DNA from: Roseobacter sp. SK209-2-6
GTDB lineage: Bacteria; Pseudomonadota; Alphaproteobacteria; Rhodobacterales; Rhodobacteraceae
Direction of reading: 5' to 3'
Length of the DNA: 64,000 bases
Assembly (NCBI RefSeq): GCF_000169455.1
Contig: NZ_AAYC01000004.1
Location: 186,001 to 250,000 of the forward strand
In this document: positions 8,293 through 16,639 of the stretch, piece by piece
How positions within the stretch are numbered: the stretch's first letter is position 1
How the letters are laid out: each line of letters starts with the position of its first letter
Translations under genes and position numbers: made by a program
Notes under the pieces: generated by a model
The model's database searches: none
Told to the model about the DNA's origin: nothing
The model's input: the letters and a program-made list of their open reading frames with translations, nothing else

Positions 8293-8322
8293 TCCAGGGC
8301 GCATCAATATATGCGCCCTGGA
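8293..8322 (-). promoter_or_regulatory. Intercistronic hairpin between flagellin and flaF
   Basis: TCCAGGGCGCAT (8293-8304) and its exact inverse complement (8311-8322) flank a 6-base loop. No T run follows on the minus strand, so it looks more like a stabiliser or partial attenuator at the 3' end of the flagellin message than a full terminator. Confidence 0.6.
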
Positions 8323-8331
8323 TCAAGTGCT

Positions 8332-9156
8332 TTAGCGGAACAGCTGCTGCAGGGTCGACGGTGCCGAGTTGGCAATTGTCAACGCTTGGACGCCGAGCTG
8401 CTGCTGTGTCTGTAGGGCTTTAAGTCGAGCGGATGCTTCTTCCATATTGGTGTCCACGAGGGAGCCAATACCGGATTTCATTGCATCGGTGACTTTGCTT
8501 ACAAACTCGGATTGCTTTTCAATCCGCGATGCCGAGGCACCCAGTGCCGCTGCACCATCAACAGCAACCTGGATCAGTTGTTCGATTTCGGAGATCGAAC
8601 CTTCAGCAGCAGTTGCAGAGCTGACGTCAACGTTTGCCAGGGTCAAGGTCGCTTCAAAATCCACGGACGAAACGGTGATGTTCGAAGAAGTCACAGCACC
8701 GGTGGAGTCACGGTCAATTGAAGACAGAACGGTGATATCACCACCTGCGGTGTTCAACAGGTTGGCACCGTTGAACTGAGAAGCACCGATAACAGAGGTG
8801 ATCTGGTCTTTCAGCGACTGAACATCTGCGTTCAGCTTATCGTGATCGACGTTTTCACCAGTTGCAGCAACAACTTTTTCCTTCATTTCTTTCAGAAGGT
8901 CGGTGATCTGCTCAGCGCCAGCTGTCGCAACAGCCACGGTTGATTCACCCAGCGACAGAGAGTCGGAGACAGCGTTGAAGCCTGAGACATCCGATTCCAT
9001 AACCTTGGAAATCGCCCAGATGGCTGAGTTGTCTTTGGCGTTGGCAACCTCTTTACCAGTGGAAATCTGGTTCTGGGTCTCGGTCAGGTTGTTGTTGATG
9101 CTCTGCAGGGTCTGCAGGGCCACCATTGCACCATTATTTGTCAGAATGCTGGTCAT
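8332..9156 (-). CDS. fliC: Flagellin (filament subunit)
   Basis: 274 residues, a short flagellin with only the D0/D1 core and a small middle. The N-terminal motif is present: SILTNNGAMVALQTLQSINN, then TQNQISTGKEVANAKDNSA. The conserved C-terminus, LKALQTQQQLGVQALTIANS with the LQQLFR end, is also seen. The variable centre is rich in Val/Thr/Ser and lacks the large D2/D3 domains of enteric flagellins. It is followed by flaF-flbT. The name fliC or flaA is a matter of convention. A 220-base upstream region separates it from the flgN-like gene; no clear promoter motif was found there. Confidence 0.95.
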   Translation of the reverse strand: MTSILTNNGAMVALQTLQSINNNLTETQNQISTGKEVANAKDNSAIWAISKVMESDVSGFNAVSDSLSLGESTVAVATAGAEQITDLLKEMKEKVVAATGENVDHDKLNADVQSLKDQITSVIGASQFNGANLLNTAGGDITVLSSIDRDSTGAVTSSNITVSSVDFEATLTLANVDVSSATAAEGSISEIEQLIQVAVDGAAALGASASRIEKQSEFVSKVTDAMKSGIGSLVDTNMEEASARLKALQTQQQLGVQALTIANSAPSTLQQLFR

Positions 9157-9376
9157 TGCGTATATTCCTTTAGCGTTTTGAGGCGCTTTGGCCTCGGTTT
9201 TTCCCGGCCCCGAAGGGCAATCTGTGACGTCTTTCTGACAGTGCGTTCCGCCTCTTGAGCTTTCGCGCCACCTCGGCTTTGTGAGATGCAGAGGCAGATT
9301 GCGATCAAAGGTGCTAAGGGATTGCTAATGCGCCACTGCGGGTTCTCTAGAATTTTTCCTAAATTGCATCTTGCTC

Positions 9377-9736
9377 TTAGGAGCGCTTTTCCAGGCGGGT
9401 ACCGCTAAGGGTTCCATAGCGAGACCGGCGGCCTGTGCGGTCATAGACATCCAGGCCCTTTCTCACTTTGCGCAATTCGGCCATGCGAGTTGCGACACTG
9501 CGAATGCCGTCCATGGCGCTGTTCAGAAGTTCTTGGTTGCGGGAGACTTTGGTCTGGACCTTATTCAGTTCTTTTCGCTCGAGATCATCAATTGCATTCA
9601 GTTGCTCGATTATGCGCTCTTTACGTGTCACCAATGATTCGATCTTTTCGAGTTCCCCGCGCACCAGGGCGCTGCGTTCTTCGTCCAGAATCTCATCCAG
9701 CTCATCTATAAGTGCCTGTGGTTCATGTTTACTCAT
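9377..9736 (-). CDS. FlgN-like flagellar export chaperone
   Basis: 119 residues, almost entirely helical and highly charged. It begins with a Leu/Glu pattern typical of FlgN chaperones (ALIDELDEILDEERSALVRG, then LVTRKERIIEQL) and continues in a long coiled-coil-like helix. FlgN binds the hook-filament junction proteins FlgK and FlgL before export. It overlaps the rod-binding gene upstream by 8 bases, supporting co-expression. FlgN sequences diverge strongly, so the call rests on size, helix pattern and place. Confidence 0.7.
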   Translation of the reverse strand: MSKHEPQALIDELDEILDEERSALVRGELEKIESLVTRKERIIEQLNAIDDLERKELNKVQTKVSRNQELLNSAMDGIRSVATRMAELRKVRKGLDVYDRTGRRSRYGTLSGTRLEKRS

Positions 9737-10028
9737 CGCTCGATTCCTTCAGCGCGTTGTAGAGTGATTCGGCGAGGCCAATGCCGCCTGCCTCGGTGAT
9801 TTGTTCGGCCTGAGCCCGGACAAGAAAGCTTCCAAACTGGTCTTCGCCCGCGCCGCCACCGCCAAGACCTTCCCGGCTTTTCCCAAGCCCGGCTGACTTC
9901 AACATTTCCGTAAGGAAAGAAGCCTCTAGCTGCTTTGCGGCTTCCCGGAGGGGATCTTTAGGAAGGGGAGGCTGAGCGGTTCCAGACGTTGGAAACGCTT
10001 GCGGTGATATGGTCGATAAACCAGGCAT
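9729..10028 (-). CDS. FlgJ-like rod-binding protein (no muramidase domain)
   Basis: 99 residues. It matches the N-terminal rod-binding domain of FlgJ: PLREAAKQLEASFLTEMLKS followed by a Gly-rich turn, then DQFGSFLVRAQAEQITEAGG and LAESLYNAL. The C-terminal peptidoglycan hydrolase domain of enteric FlgJ is absent, as is usual in alphaproteobacteria where a separate enzyme does that job. An upstream TTG at 10043 is in frame, but ATG 10028 has GGAGAAG at the right distance and is preferred. Divergent from fliK. Confidence 0.82.
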   Translation of the reverse strand: MPGLSTISPQAFPTSGTAQPPLPKDPLREAAKQLEASFLTEMLKSAGLGKSREGLGGGGAGEDQFGSFLVRAQAEQITEAGGIGLAESLYNALKESSDE

Positions 10029-10089
10029 TCTGCACTTCTCCAAAATGTCTTCAGCGATTTGCTTCGATTTTTCGGAGATTGCATCAGGA

Positions 10090-10112
10090 GCGGTTAAAAT
10101 TACCGTAACCGC
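10090..10112. promoter_or_regulatory. CtrA-like box and inverted repeat in the flgJ-like/fliK divergent promoter
   Basis: TTAA (10094-10097), a 7-base spacer and GTAA (10105-10108) match the CtrA consensus TTAA-N7-TTAA except one base, and can be read on both strands. It sits inside an inverted repeat, GCGGTTA (10090-10096) and TAACCGC (10106-10112). CtrA controls flagellar genes in this group of bacteria; binding here is inference. Confidence 0.5.
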
Positions 10113-10157
10113 TTTATTCTATGACTATTGGCATCAAGATAGAATGTCTGGAATAAA

Positions 10158-12014
10158 ATGCTAACGAAAGTTCTCTTTGGGCAAGCGCATCCCAGCGTCC
10201 AAGAAATGCCCACCCCAATCGCGAAAGAAGGATCTTCGCGGGATCGGGGACCCAAATTCTCTGATTTCGTCAACGGCGGCCGTTCACAAAATGATTATGC
10301 GGTCCGACAAAAGAGGTATGAGGCGAACTCCGCATCGAGGAAAAGCGATCAGGGCGCCCCTGAGAGGAGCTCTGCTGTTTCCGGTTCGACTAAAAATTCG
10401 GGCAAGAACGGATCGATAGAATCTGACCAGAACCCTGCTTCTTCTCGGAAAACATCGAGCCAAGATGATGTTTCTGATCAGAGCCTTAGAGGAGCGCAGG
10501 GGCCTTCTGATGATGCCGCTACGGAAGTAGAAGAGGGCGCGAGCCCTGTGCGGCAAACTCCGGATGGACAAGTCCAAGAAGGTGAAGCAATCGCTCATAA
10601 CGCAATGGGGTCGCCGATTGAGGCGACTGTCAGCGAACAGAAGCAGGCCACATCCGTAACTTTGTCAACCGTGGCGCCTGATGGAAAAACCGATCCCAGC
10701 GTCGGGGATGACGCTGAAATTCCTAAAACAACCGGGTCTGCTTCATCTGTGGCTGGGGCAGCAGGCCCTGTCGATGCCGGTTTGATTGATTCGGAGATGG
10801 GACCGGAAGAAAGGGATGAGCTTCTGCCTACGAGAAACGCTAAGAAGCAAATCCCGGGCAAAGAAGCGTTCCCTGCTGATCGGCCCACACCGGTAGAAGC
10901 AAGCGCGCAGAAACAAGGTGAAGCAGGTCGAAACCTGGATTTGCGATCTGCGAGTATCGTTCAACAACAAGAAACCGCCCTTGCTGGGAAAGAAGGAAAC
11001 CTCAAAAGTGAGGAGATAGCTTCAGAACTGGCAGGCGCGAAAACTCAAAAAGGTGGAAATGGTCAGGCTCAGCTCACCGCTTTGGCGGGGCAAAGCGCAT
11101 CGGGTCAGTCCAGAATGGTGGCTGGACAGGGACAACAGAACCTGACTGGGGAAGCAGCCGATGCCATGGAACAGGCAGTGAAAGAGGCGATCAAGTCGCA
11201 GAACCAATCTGGTGAAACGACTTTGACCTCTGAAAGCGTGGAGACTGGCAAAGCCGCCGCAAACTCATCAGTTTCGTCCTTGGCTTTGGCTGGTCAGGTT
11301 CCGGCCCCCCGTACAGAAAACGCCCTAGGCCGACGTGCAGAAGCGCGTTTACGTGAAGCAGCGGATGCGGCAAGCACATCTGCCGCAAATGCGTCACGTG
11401 CGTTGAACGCAAAATCGGCAGCAGCGGTTACAGCGCAAAACCTGTTCTCGGCGCAAGCCCTAGGCCAGGAACTGGCCTCGCAGGTAGCGGTGCAAGGCGA
11501 TGCAAATCCCGCCGTTGGTGACTTGCCGATGGACCGTCCGGGCCTATCGCAATTGTTGACCGAGGCGGCCTTCCAACCCGGCACCGTGCATCGTCCTGAG
11601 ACGCCGCGCATGATTGCAATGCAGCTGGCTCAGGCGTTTGTCACCAAGGGTGAGCGCAACATTGATGTCGCATTGAACCCGGAAGAGCTGGGTCGTGTGA
11701 AGATGCGTGTTTCCACCAGTGAGGCCGGTATCACTGTCGTGATCCAGGCAGAGCGACCTGAAACCAATGACTTGATGCGACGCCACATCAATGAGCTCGC
11801 AGAAGAGTTCAAGCAGATGGGTTTCGAAAACATCTCTTTCCAATTCGGTGGCGAGAATGCCTTTGGCAGCCAGACGGGTGGTGGGGAGAGCAACAATTCA
11901 CAAGCGCCGGGTACGAGTACTGGCACCATAGATGATGCGGATGCGGCTTTGGTTGCAGAAGCGCAGGTTCAACAACTCCGGCTTGGAAGTGCCGGAGTCG
12001 ATATGAGGGTTTAG
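10158..12014 (+). CDS. fliK: Flagellar hook-length control protein FliK
   Basis: 618 residues. FliK is a secreted molecular ruler that sets hook length and switches export specificity through FlhB. The first ~480 residues are low-complexity, polar and Ser/Glu/Gln/Ala-rich, as expected for the ruler part. The C-terminal Flg_hook domain is clear near residues 480-560: MIAMQLAQAFVTKGE, NIDVALNPEELGRVKMRVST, VVIQAERPETNDLMRRHINE and LAEEFKQMGFENISFQFGG. It is followed after 3 bases by flgD, its functional partner in hook assembly. Confidence 0.93.
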   Translation: MLTKVLFGQAHPSVQEMPTPIAKEGSSRDRGPKFSDFVNGGRSQNDYAVRQKRYEANSASRKSDQGAPERSSAVSGSTKNSGKNGSIESDQNPASSRKTSSQDDVSDQSLRGAQGPSDDAATEVEEGASPVRQTPDGQVQEGEAIAHNAMGSPIEATVSEQKQATSVTLSTVAPDGKTDPSVGDDAEIPKTTGSASSVAGAAGPVDAGLIDSEMGPEERDELLPTRNAKKQIPGKEAFPADRPTPVEASAQKQGEAGRNLDLRSASIVQQQETALAGKEGNLKSEEIASELAGAKTQKGGNGQAQLTALAGQSASGQSRMVAGQGQQNLTGEAADAMEQAVKEAIKSQNQSGETTLTSESVETGKAAANSSVSSLALAGQVPAPRTENALGRRAEARLREAADAASTSAANASRALNAKSAAAVTAQNLFSAQALGQELASQVAVQGDANPAVGDLPMDRPGLSQLLTEAAFQPGTVHRPETPRMIAMQLAQAFVTKGERNIDVALNPEELGRVKMRVSTSEAGITVVIQAERPETNDLMRRHINELAEEFKQMGFENISFQFGGENAFGSQTGGGESNNSQAPGTSTGTIDDADAALVAEAQVQQLRLGSAGVDMRV

Positions 12015-12017
12015 AAC

Positions 12018-12704
12018 ATGACGTCCGAAGTCTCTTCTGTATTCACGCCCACTTCAACAGGTGCAAATAGCAGTCCCGCCAGCACGGGTGGGACCAATCT
12101 AACCTCGGATTTTGATACCTTTATCAAACTTCTTACGGCGCAGGCCCAGTATCAGGATCCGCTCGAGCCTATGGACAATACAGAATATGCCTCTCAACTG
12201 GCAGAATTCTCCATGGTGGAGCAGCAGGTTCTGACCAATACAAACCTAAGTACGGTGCATGAGCAGTTGGGGCTGGGCAATATGGCCTCGCTGACCGGTT
12301 GGGTTGGCATGGAGGTGCGCGCACCTGCACCTGCTCAGTTTGATGGAACCAATCCGGTGAATGTTGCGCCAAATCCTGCAGCAAGAGCGGATGAGGTGAA
12401 CCTCATTGTACGCGATAGCGATGGGAATGAGGTCAATCGTATTTCCCTGCCTATTTCAGCGGATCCCTATAATTGGGATGGTACCAACCAAGAGGGCGAT
12501 ACCGTTGCCCCTGGCGCATACACTTTCATCGTGGAAAGCAAAATCGATGGTGAGGTTGTTCTTGCCGAGACCGCAGAAGTCTATACCGATGTGACAGAGA
12601 CACGTATGCAGGGTAGCGATGTGGTGCTGATTACTGAGACCGGTACTGCAATTCTGGCCTCTAGTGTGACAGCTCTGCGGGACCCAAATACAGAGGAAGC
12701 TTGA
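12018..12704 (+). CDS. flgD: Flagellar hook-capping protein FlgD
   Basis: 228 residues. FlgD is the scaffold cap on which hook subunits assemble. The N-terminal FlgD motif is evident: DFDTFIKLLTAQAQYQDPLE with PMDNTEYASQLAEFSMVEQQ (about residues 35-75). The C-terminal half has FlgD Ig-like and Tudor-like domain features (WDGTNQEGDTVAPGAYTF). Only 3 bases separate it from fliK. The hook gene flgE is not in this window. No strong terminator follows; only a weak GACC/GGTC pairing with T residues near 12737-12747. Confidence 0.94.
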   Translation: MTSEVSSVFTPTSTGANSSPASTGGTNLTSDFDTFIKLLTAQAQYQDPLEPMDNTEYASQLAEFSMVEQQVLTNTNLSTVHEQLGLGNMASLTGWVGMEVRAPAPAQFDGTNPVNVAPNPAARADEVNLIVRDSDGNEVNRISLPISADPYNWDGTNQEGDTVAPGAYTFIVESKIDGEVVLAETAEVYTDVTETRMQGSDVVLITETGTAILASSVTALRDPNTEEA

Positions 12705-12784
12705 CCTCGGATAGCGGCTCGCCCATTTCTTCTGGGGTCTTTTTGATCAGACGTCAGACCATGGAGTAAGCGATCCTGTCAGTC

Positions 12785-13651
12785 ATGGACAAAGATTTTG
12801 ACCAGCGGTTTTTTCAATCGCTCAGGGCGCAGGGGCTGAATGTCCCTGCGCCTCAACCTTTGTTGGGCGGGCGGTCAAACCTGGTCTGGCGGGCTGGGGA
12901 TCTGGTCATAAAACTATATCTGCGTCGGGTGGAAAACCCGCTGTTTGACAATGATCCAACACGGGAGTTCGCAGCGTTGGAGGCCCTGTCCGGTACTGGC
13001 ATGGTCCCCTCTGCCCATCGCAGAGGAGAATTTGAGGGACGCCACTGGCTCACCTATGGCCATATCACAGGCAAACCCTGGCAGGAAAACCCGGCACAGG
13101 TTGCGCAGCTCTTAGGCCGTTTGCATGATCAACCGGTTTTCAAGAAACTTCCAAAAGGCCGAAATGGCAGTATGGCTCTGAAGGCGCAAACCAGGGATAT
13201 CCTCGACTTCTGTTCGTCACAGTTTGAGCAGGTGGCAGAGTTAAACAGCCTCTGCCCCAGATCTCACGTGGCGCCCACGAAACAGGAATGTTTGATTCAT
13301 GGCGATCCGGTTCCTGGCAACCTTGTGGCGCATGATGGCACATTGACCTTGATTGATTGGCAATGCCCGCAACATGGTGACCCAGCCGAAGACCTTGCGC
13401 TGTTCCTCTCTCCAGCGATGCAGTTTTTGTATCGCGGAGTGGTTCTAAGCGAGGAGGAGGAAACGAGCTTTCTACAGGCCTATCCAGACCCTCAGGTGAC
13501 TGAGCGATATCAGGATCTAAAACCCTGGTTTCATTGGCGTATGGCCAGCTACGCTCTCTGGCGCTGCCAGGCAGGAGAAGCGCGGGACCATGTGGCCTAT
13601 GACCTTGAAAAGGCAGCGTTGGTTCAGTCCATCAGACCCAGCAGCGCATAG
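12785..13651 (+). CDS. Phosphotransferase of the aminoglycoside/choline kinase-like family
   Basis: 288 residues with a protein-kinase-like fold. Seen are a glycine-containing nucleotide loop (LLGGRSNLVWRAGDLVIKLY, residues 27-46, with a likely ATP-binding Lys), the catalytic HGDPVPGN (His172-Asp174, Asn179) and the metal-binding IDW (Asp191), typical of APH/choline kinase enzymes. The substrate cannot be told; small amino alcohols or sugars are phosphorylated by relatives. It lies between flagellar and polyamine genes, and its last 28 bases overlap the convergent oxidase gene. The ribosome binding site is weak. Confidence 0.8.
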   Translation: MDKDFDQRFFQSLRAQGLNVPAPQPLLGGRSNLVWRAGDLVIKLYLRRVENPLFDNDPTREFAALEALSGTGMVPSAHRRGEFEGRHWLTYGHITGKPWQENPAQVAQLLGRLHDQPVFKKLPKGRNGSMALKAQTRDILDFCSSQFEQVAELNSLCPRSHVAPTKQECLIHGDPVPGNLVAHDGTLTLIDWQCPQHGDPAEDLALFLSPAMQFLYRGVVLSEEEETSFLQAYPDPQVTERYQDLKPWFHWRMASYALWRCQAGEARDHVAYDLEKAALVQSIRPSSA

Positions 13652-14943
13652 GCCGGCGGCATCAGGGCCCGGCGCCAGCGCCCCAGGGGGAACTTGTCCA
13701 TTTTCTGCATAACTTGCGAGTAAGGCAGTTCCGGCTGCCGCCCCTGTGCCAAATCCGCCAGCAGGCGACCGCTATAACTGCCCATAGCGACGCCGTTTCC
13801 GTGATAACACAGCCCGGCGAGCATACCTGGTTGACCGGGCACCGGCCCTGCATAGGGTGTGAGGTTGCGCGACAGGCAGACCATGCCGGACCAGATATGG
13901 GTGCTTTGCACATGGCGCCAGCGCGGGAACAGGGCCTCGAAGTCCCGGCGCAGCTTGATCCGGATGCCTTCTTCGGCGCTGGGCGAGGATAACAGCCCGC
14001 CGCGCATTCCAAAGAGGAAGCGCCGGTCCGGCATCAGGCGGAAGTAATGCAGCAAATTGCGGCTGTCATAGGCCATCTGGTCACTGAACCAGCCCTGTTC
14101 CTGCAGCTCCGCCTCGCTGAGGGGGCGGGTCACCATGGCGGTGGATTGCGTGGGCATATAGCGCGCCGCAAGCCAGCCAGGCAGATCCTCTGAGGAGTAG
14201 CCATTGGTGGCGATGAGAACTTGGCTGCAGCGGATCATCCCCTTGGGTGTCTGCACCGCAAAGCCGCTGCCGTTCCGGGTGATTTGGGTGGCCGGGCTGT
14301 TCTGGAACAGCTTTACACCAGCGGCCAGCGTCGCTTTTGCCAGCCCGAATAGATACTTGCGTGGATTGAGGGCAAAGCCGACGGGTGTTGTGAGCGCCCC
14401 GTGGAAATTGCCGTTCAGCCCGGCCTCGGCCAGCTGTGATTTGCTGAGGAAATCGGGTTCTTCTCCACCGGCTGCCAGGGCCTCGGCCTCGGCCTGCATC
14501 CTGCGCAGGGCGCGGGGGCTATGGGCCAGGCGGGTCTCGCCCTTGGAATGGGTGTCTGCATCGATGCCGTGTTTTTCCAACAGGCCAGCCACCAGGTTCA
14601 CGGCGGCTTCTTCGCCGGCCTCATAGGTCTCGGTAGCCGCGGTTCCGAATTTGCGGCGCATGGCTGCGCTGGAGAGTTTGCTACCCCCCAGACAGCAAAA
14701 CCCGCCATTGCGGCCAGAGGCGCCCCAGCCGGGCGTCTCCGCTTCCAGCACTGTGACTTCAGCGCCCGCCTCGGCGAGGTGCAGCGCCGCAGAAAGCCCG
14801 GTAAATCCGCCGCCGATCACTGCAACATCCGCCTGGGCATCGCCAGCCTGCTGAGGCCAGATTGGTGCCTCTATGGTCTCGTCCCACCAGCAATTGCTGC
14901 GCGGGCCGGGACCATAGGCGTAGTCAGAGTAGATCCGCTGCAT
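13624..14943 (-). CDS. FAD-dependent amine oxidoreductase, gamma-glutamylputrescine oxidase-like
   Basis: 439 residues of the DAO family (PF01266). The dinucleotide-binding motif VIGGGFTGLSAALHLAEAG lies at about residues 42-60. The N-terminal SNCWWDETIEAP and the region WGASGRNGGFCC resemble PuuB-type flavin oxidases, which oxidise glutamylputrescine, and related glycine/sarcosine oxidases. The C-terminal CYHGNGVAMGSYSGRLLADL closes the FAD site. Its start overlaps the stop of the polyamine permease by one base, so it is the last gene of that operon; this supports a role in breaking down an imported amine. The exact substrate is inference. Confidence 0.82.
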   Translation of the reverse strand: MQRIYSDYAYGPGPRSNCWWDETIEAPIWPQQAGDAQADVAVIGGGFTGLSAALHLAEAGAEVTVLEAETPGWGASGRNGGFCCLGGSKLSSAAMRRKFGTAATETYEAGEEAAVNLVAGLLEKHGIDADTHSKGETRLAHSPRALRRMQAEAEALAAGGEEPDFLSKSQLAEAGLNGNFHGALTTPVGFALNPRKYLFGLAKATLAAGVKLFQNSPATQITRNGSGFAVQTPKGMIRCSQVLIATNGYSSEDLPGWLAARYMPTQSTAMVTRPLSEAELQEQGWFSDQMAYDSRNLLHYFRLMPDRRFLFGMRGGLLSSPSAEEGIRIKLRRDFEALFPRWRHVQSTHIWSGMVCLSRNLTPYAGPVPGQPGMLAGLCYHGNGVAMGSYSGRLLADLAQGRQPELPYSQVMQKMDKFPLGRWRRALMPPAYALLGLMD

Positions 14944-15758
14944 CAGGTCCGCGCGGCGGCTTGCTCGTCACGCTTCTGCCTGACCATCTGCCGTTTGGTC
15001 ACCAGGGAGGCGGTGATTACGCCCACGGTGACGATTGCGATCATCAGGGTCGATAACGCGTTGATCTCGGGGCTGACACCCAAACGCACCGCCGAAAAGA
15101 TCTTGATCGGCAGTGTGGTGGCTGAGGGGCCAGAAGTGAAGGAGGCAATCACCAGATCGTCCAGTGACAGTGTAAAGGCCAGGAGCCAGCCGGAAATCAC
15201 CGCGGGCGCGATGATCGGCAGGGTCACCAGGCGGAAGGCCTCTGACGGCGAACATCCCAGATCCAGTGCCGCTTCCTCCAGGGATTTGTCAAAGGTGACC
15301 AACCGCGAAGACACCACCACCGAGACATAACACATGGAGAATGTGGTATGGGCCAGCACAATGGTCATCACGCCGCGGTCCAGCCCGATGCCGATGAACA
15401 GCAGAAGCAACGACAACCCGGTGATCACCTCTGGCATCACCAGAGGCGCGTAGATCATGCCGGAAAACAGCGTGCGTCCCATGAAGCGGCCACCGCGCAC
15501 CAGCACATAGGCCGCCATGGTGCCTAAAACGGTGGCGATGGTCGAGGACATCACCGCCACCTTGACGGTGACCCAGGCGGCATTGAGGAAGGCCTCATTC
15601 TGCAGCAGCTCACCGTACCATTTGGTCGAGAACCCCGCCCAGACGGTGACCAGCTTGCTTTCGTTGAAGCTGAAGATCACCAGGATCACCATGGGTATAT
15701 AGAGGAAGGCAAAACCAAGGGTCAGGGAGACGGCGTTGAACCAGCTCATTCGGGTCAT
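14943..15758 (-). CDS. potI: Polyamine ABC transporter permease (PotC/PotI type)
   Basis: 271 residues with six expected membrane helices, the usual PotC/PotI size. The BPD_transp_1 permease motif is seen as EEAALDLGCSPSEAFRLVTL followed by PIIAPAVISGWLLAFTLSLD, which contacts the ATPase. The inner-membrane protein forms the channel together with the upstream permease, with a 4-base overlap between the two genes. The neighbourhood (binding protein, ATPase, amine oxidase) points to putrescine or a related polyamine; the choice between potC and potI names is by operon similarity. Confidence 0.88.
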   Translation of the reverse strand: MTRMSWFNAVSLTLGFAFLYIPMVILVIFSFNESKLVTVWAGFSTKWYGELLQNEAFLNAAWVTVKVAVMSSTIATVLGTMAAYVLVRGGRFMGRTLFSGMIYAPLVMPEVITGLSLLLLFIGIGLDRGVMTIVLAHTTFSMCYVSVVVSSRLVTFDKSLEEAALDLGCSPSEAFRLVTLPIIAPAVISGWLLAFTLSLDDLVIASFTSGPSATTLPIKIFSAVRLGVSPEINALSTLMIAIVTVGVITASLVTKRQMVRQKRDEQAAART

Positions 15759-16639
15759 TGTTCTGCCTCCTGCTGTTTCTGTTGGTTGCGCTGGAACAGC
15801 ACAATCGGAATGACAAGGATAAGAAGAAGGACAACGGCCACCGCAGAGGCAACTGGCCAGTCACGGTTGGAGAAGAATTCTTCCCACAGGACCTTACCGA
15901 TCATCAAAGTGCTGGATCCGCCCAAGAGTGAGGGGATCACGAATTCACCCAAGACTGGAATGAACACCAGGAAACTACCCGCGATGATTCCAGGACGCGA
16001 CAGCGGGATGGTCACAAGCCAAAAGGCTGTTAGCCGCGAGCAGCCCAGATCCTCTGCCGCTTCGATCAGCGATCCGTCCAGGCGTTCAAGTGCGCTATAG
16101 ATCGGCAGGATCATGAAAGGCAGATAGGTATAGACGATGCCGATATAGACGGCGCTATTGGTGTTGAGGATGGTCAGCGGCTCCGAGATCACCCCGGTCC
16201 AGAGCAGGAACTGATTGAGGAAACCCTCGTTCGAGAGGATCCCCATCCAGGCGTAGACGCGGATCAGGAAAGAGGTCCAGAACGGCAGTATCACCAGCAT
16301 CATCAAGGTCGGGCGCCACTCCTGCGGCGCGCGCGCCATGCCATAGGCCATCGGGTAGCCAACCAGCAGGGTGAAGAAGGTCGAGATAAGGGCAATCTTG
16401 AGCGAACTCAGATAGGCCTTCCAGTAGAGGTCATCTTCGGTAAGCCAGGTGAAATTCTCAAAATCCAGCTCCGACAGGAAGGCGCCGATCCCCGTGGCCC
16501 AATCGAATTGAGGCATATAGGGCGGCCGCGCCAGGGCCACATCGGAGAGCGAGATCTTCAGGACGATGACAAAGGGCACCAAGAAGAGCGCCAGAAGCCA
16601 GAGATAAGGGACTGAGATCAGGAAAAAGCGGCGCATCAT
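15755..16639 (-). CDS. potH: Polyamine ABC transporter permease (PotB/PotH type)
   Basis: 294 residues. The N-terminal membrane helix LWLALFLVPFVIVLKISLSD is followed by a short periplasmic loop and five further helices. The coupling motif SLIEAAEDLGCSRLTAFWLV then TIPLSRPGIIAGSFLVFIPV is typical of PotB/PotH. It overlaps the ATPase gene and the next permease gene by 4 bases each. With PotI it forms the membrane part of the importer. Confidence 0.89.
   Translation of the reverse strand: MMRRFFLISVPYLWLLALFLVPFVIVLKISLSDVALARPPYMPQFDWATGIGAFLSELDFENFTWLTEDDLYWKAYLSSLKIALISTFFTLLVGYPMAYGMARAPQEWRPTLMMLVILPFWTSFLIRVYAWMGILSNEGFLNQFLLWTGVISEPLTILNTNSAVYIGIVYTYLPFMILPIYSALERLDGSLIEAAEDLGCSRLTAFWLVTIPLSRPGIIAGSFLVFIPVLGEFVIPSLLGGSSTLMIGKVLWEEFFSNRDWPVASAVAVVLLLILVIPIVLFQRNQQKQQEAEQ

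Noticed and set aside
9157-9376. Sigma-54 or sigma-28 promoter for flagellin
   Set aside because: A TGGC-type element is present on the minus strand, but the matching GC element at -12 is missing, and no clear TAAA/GCCGATAA pair was seen.
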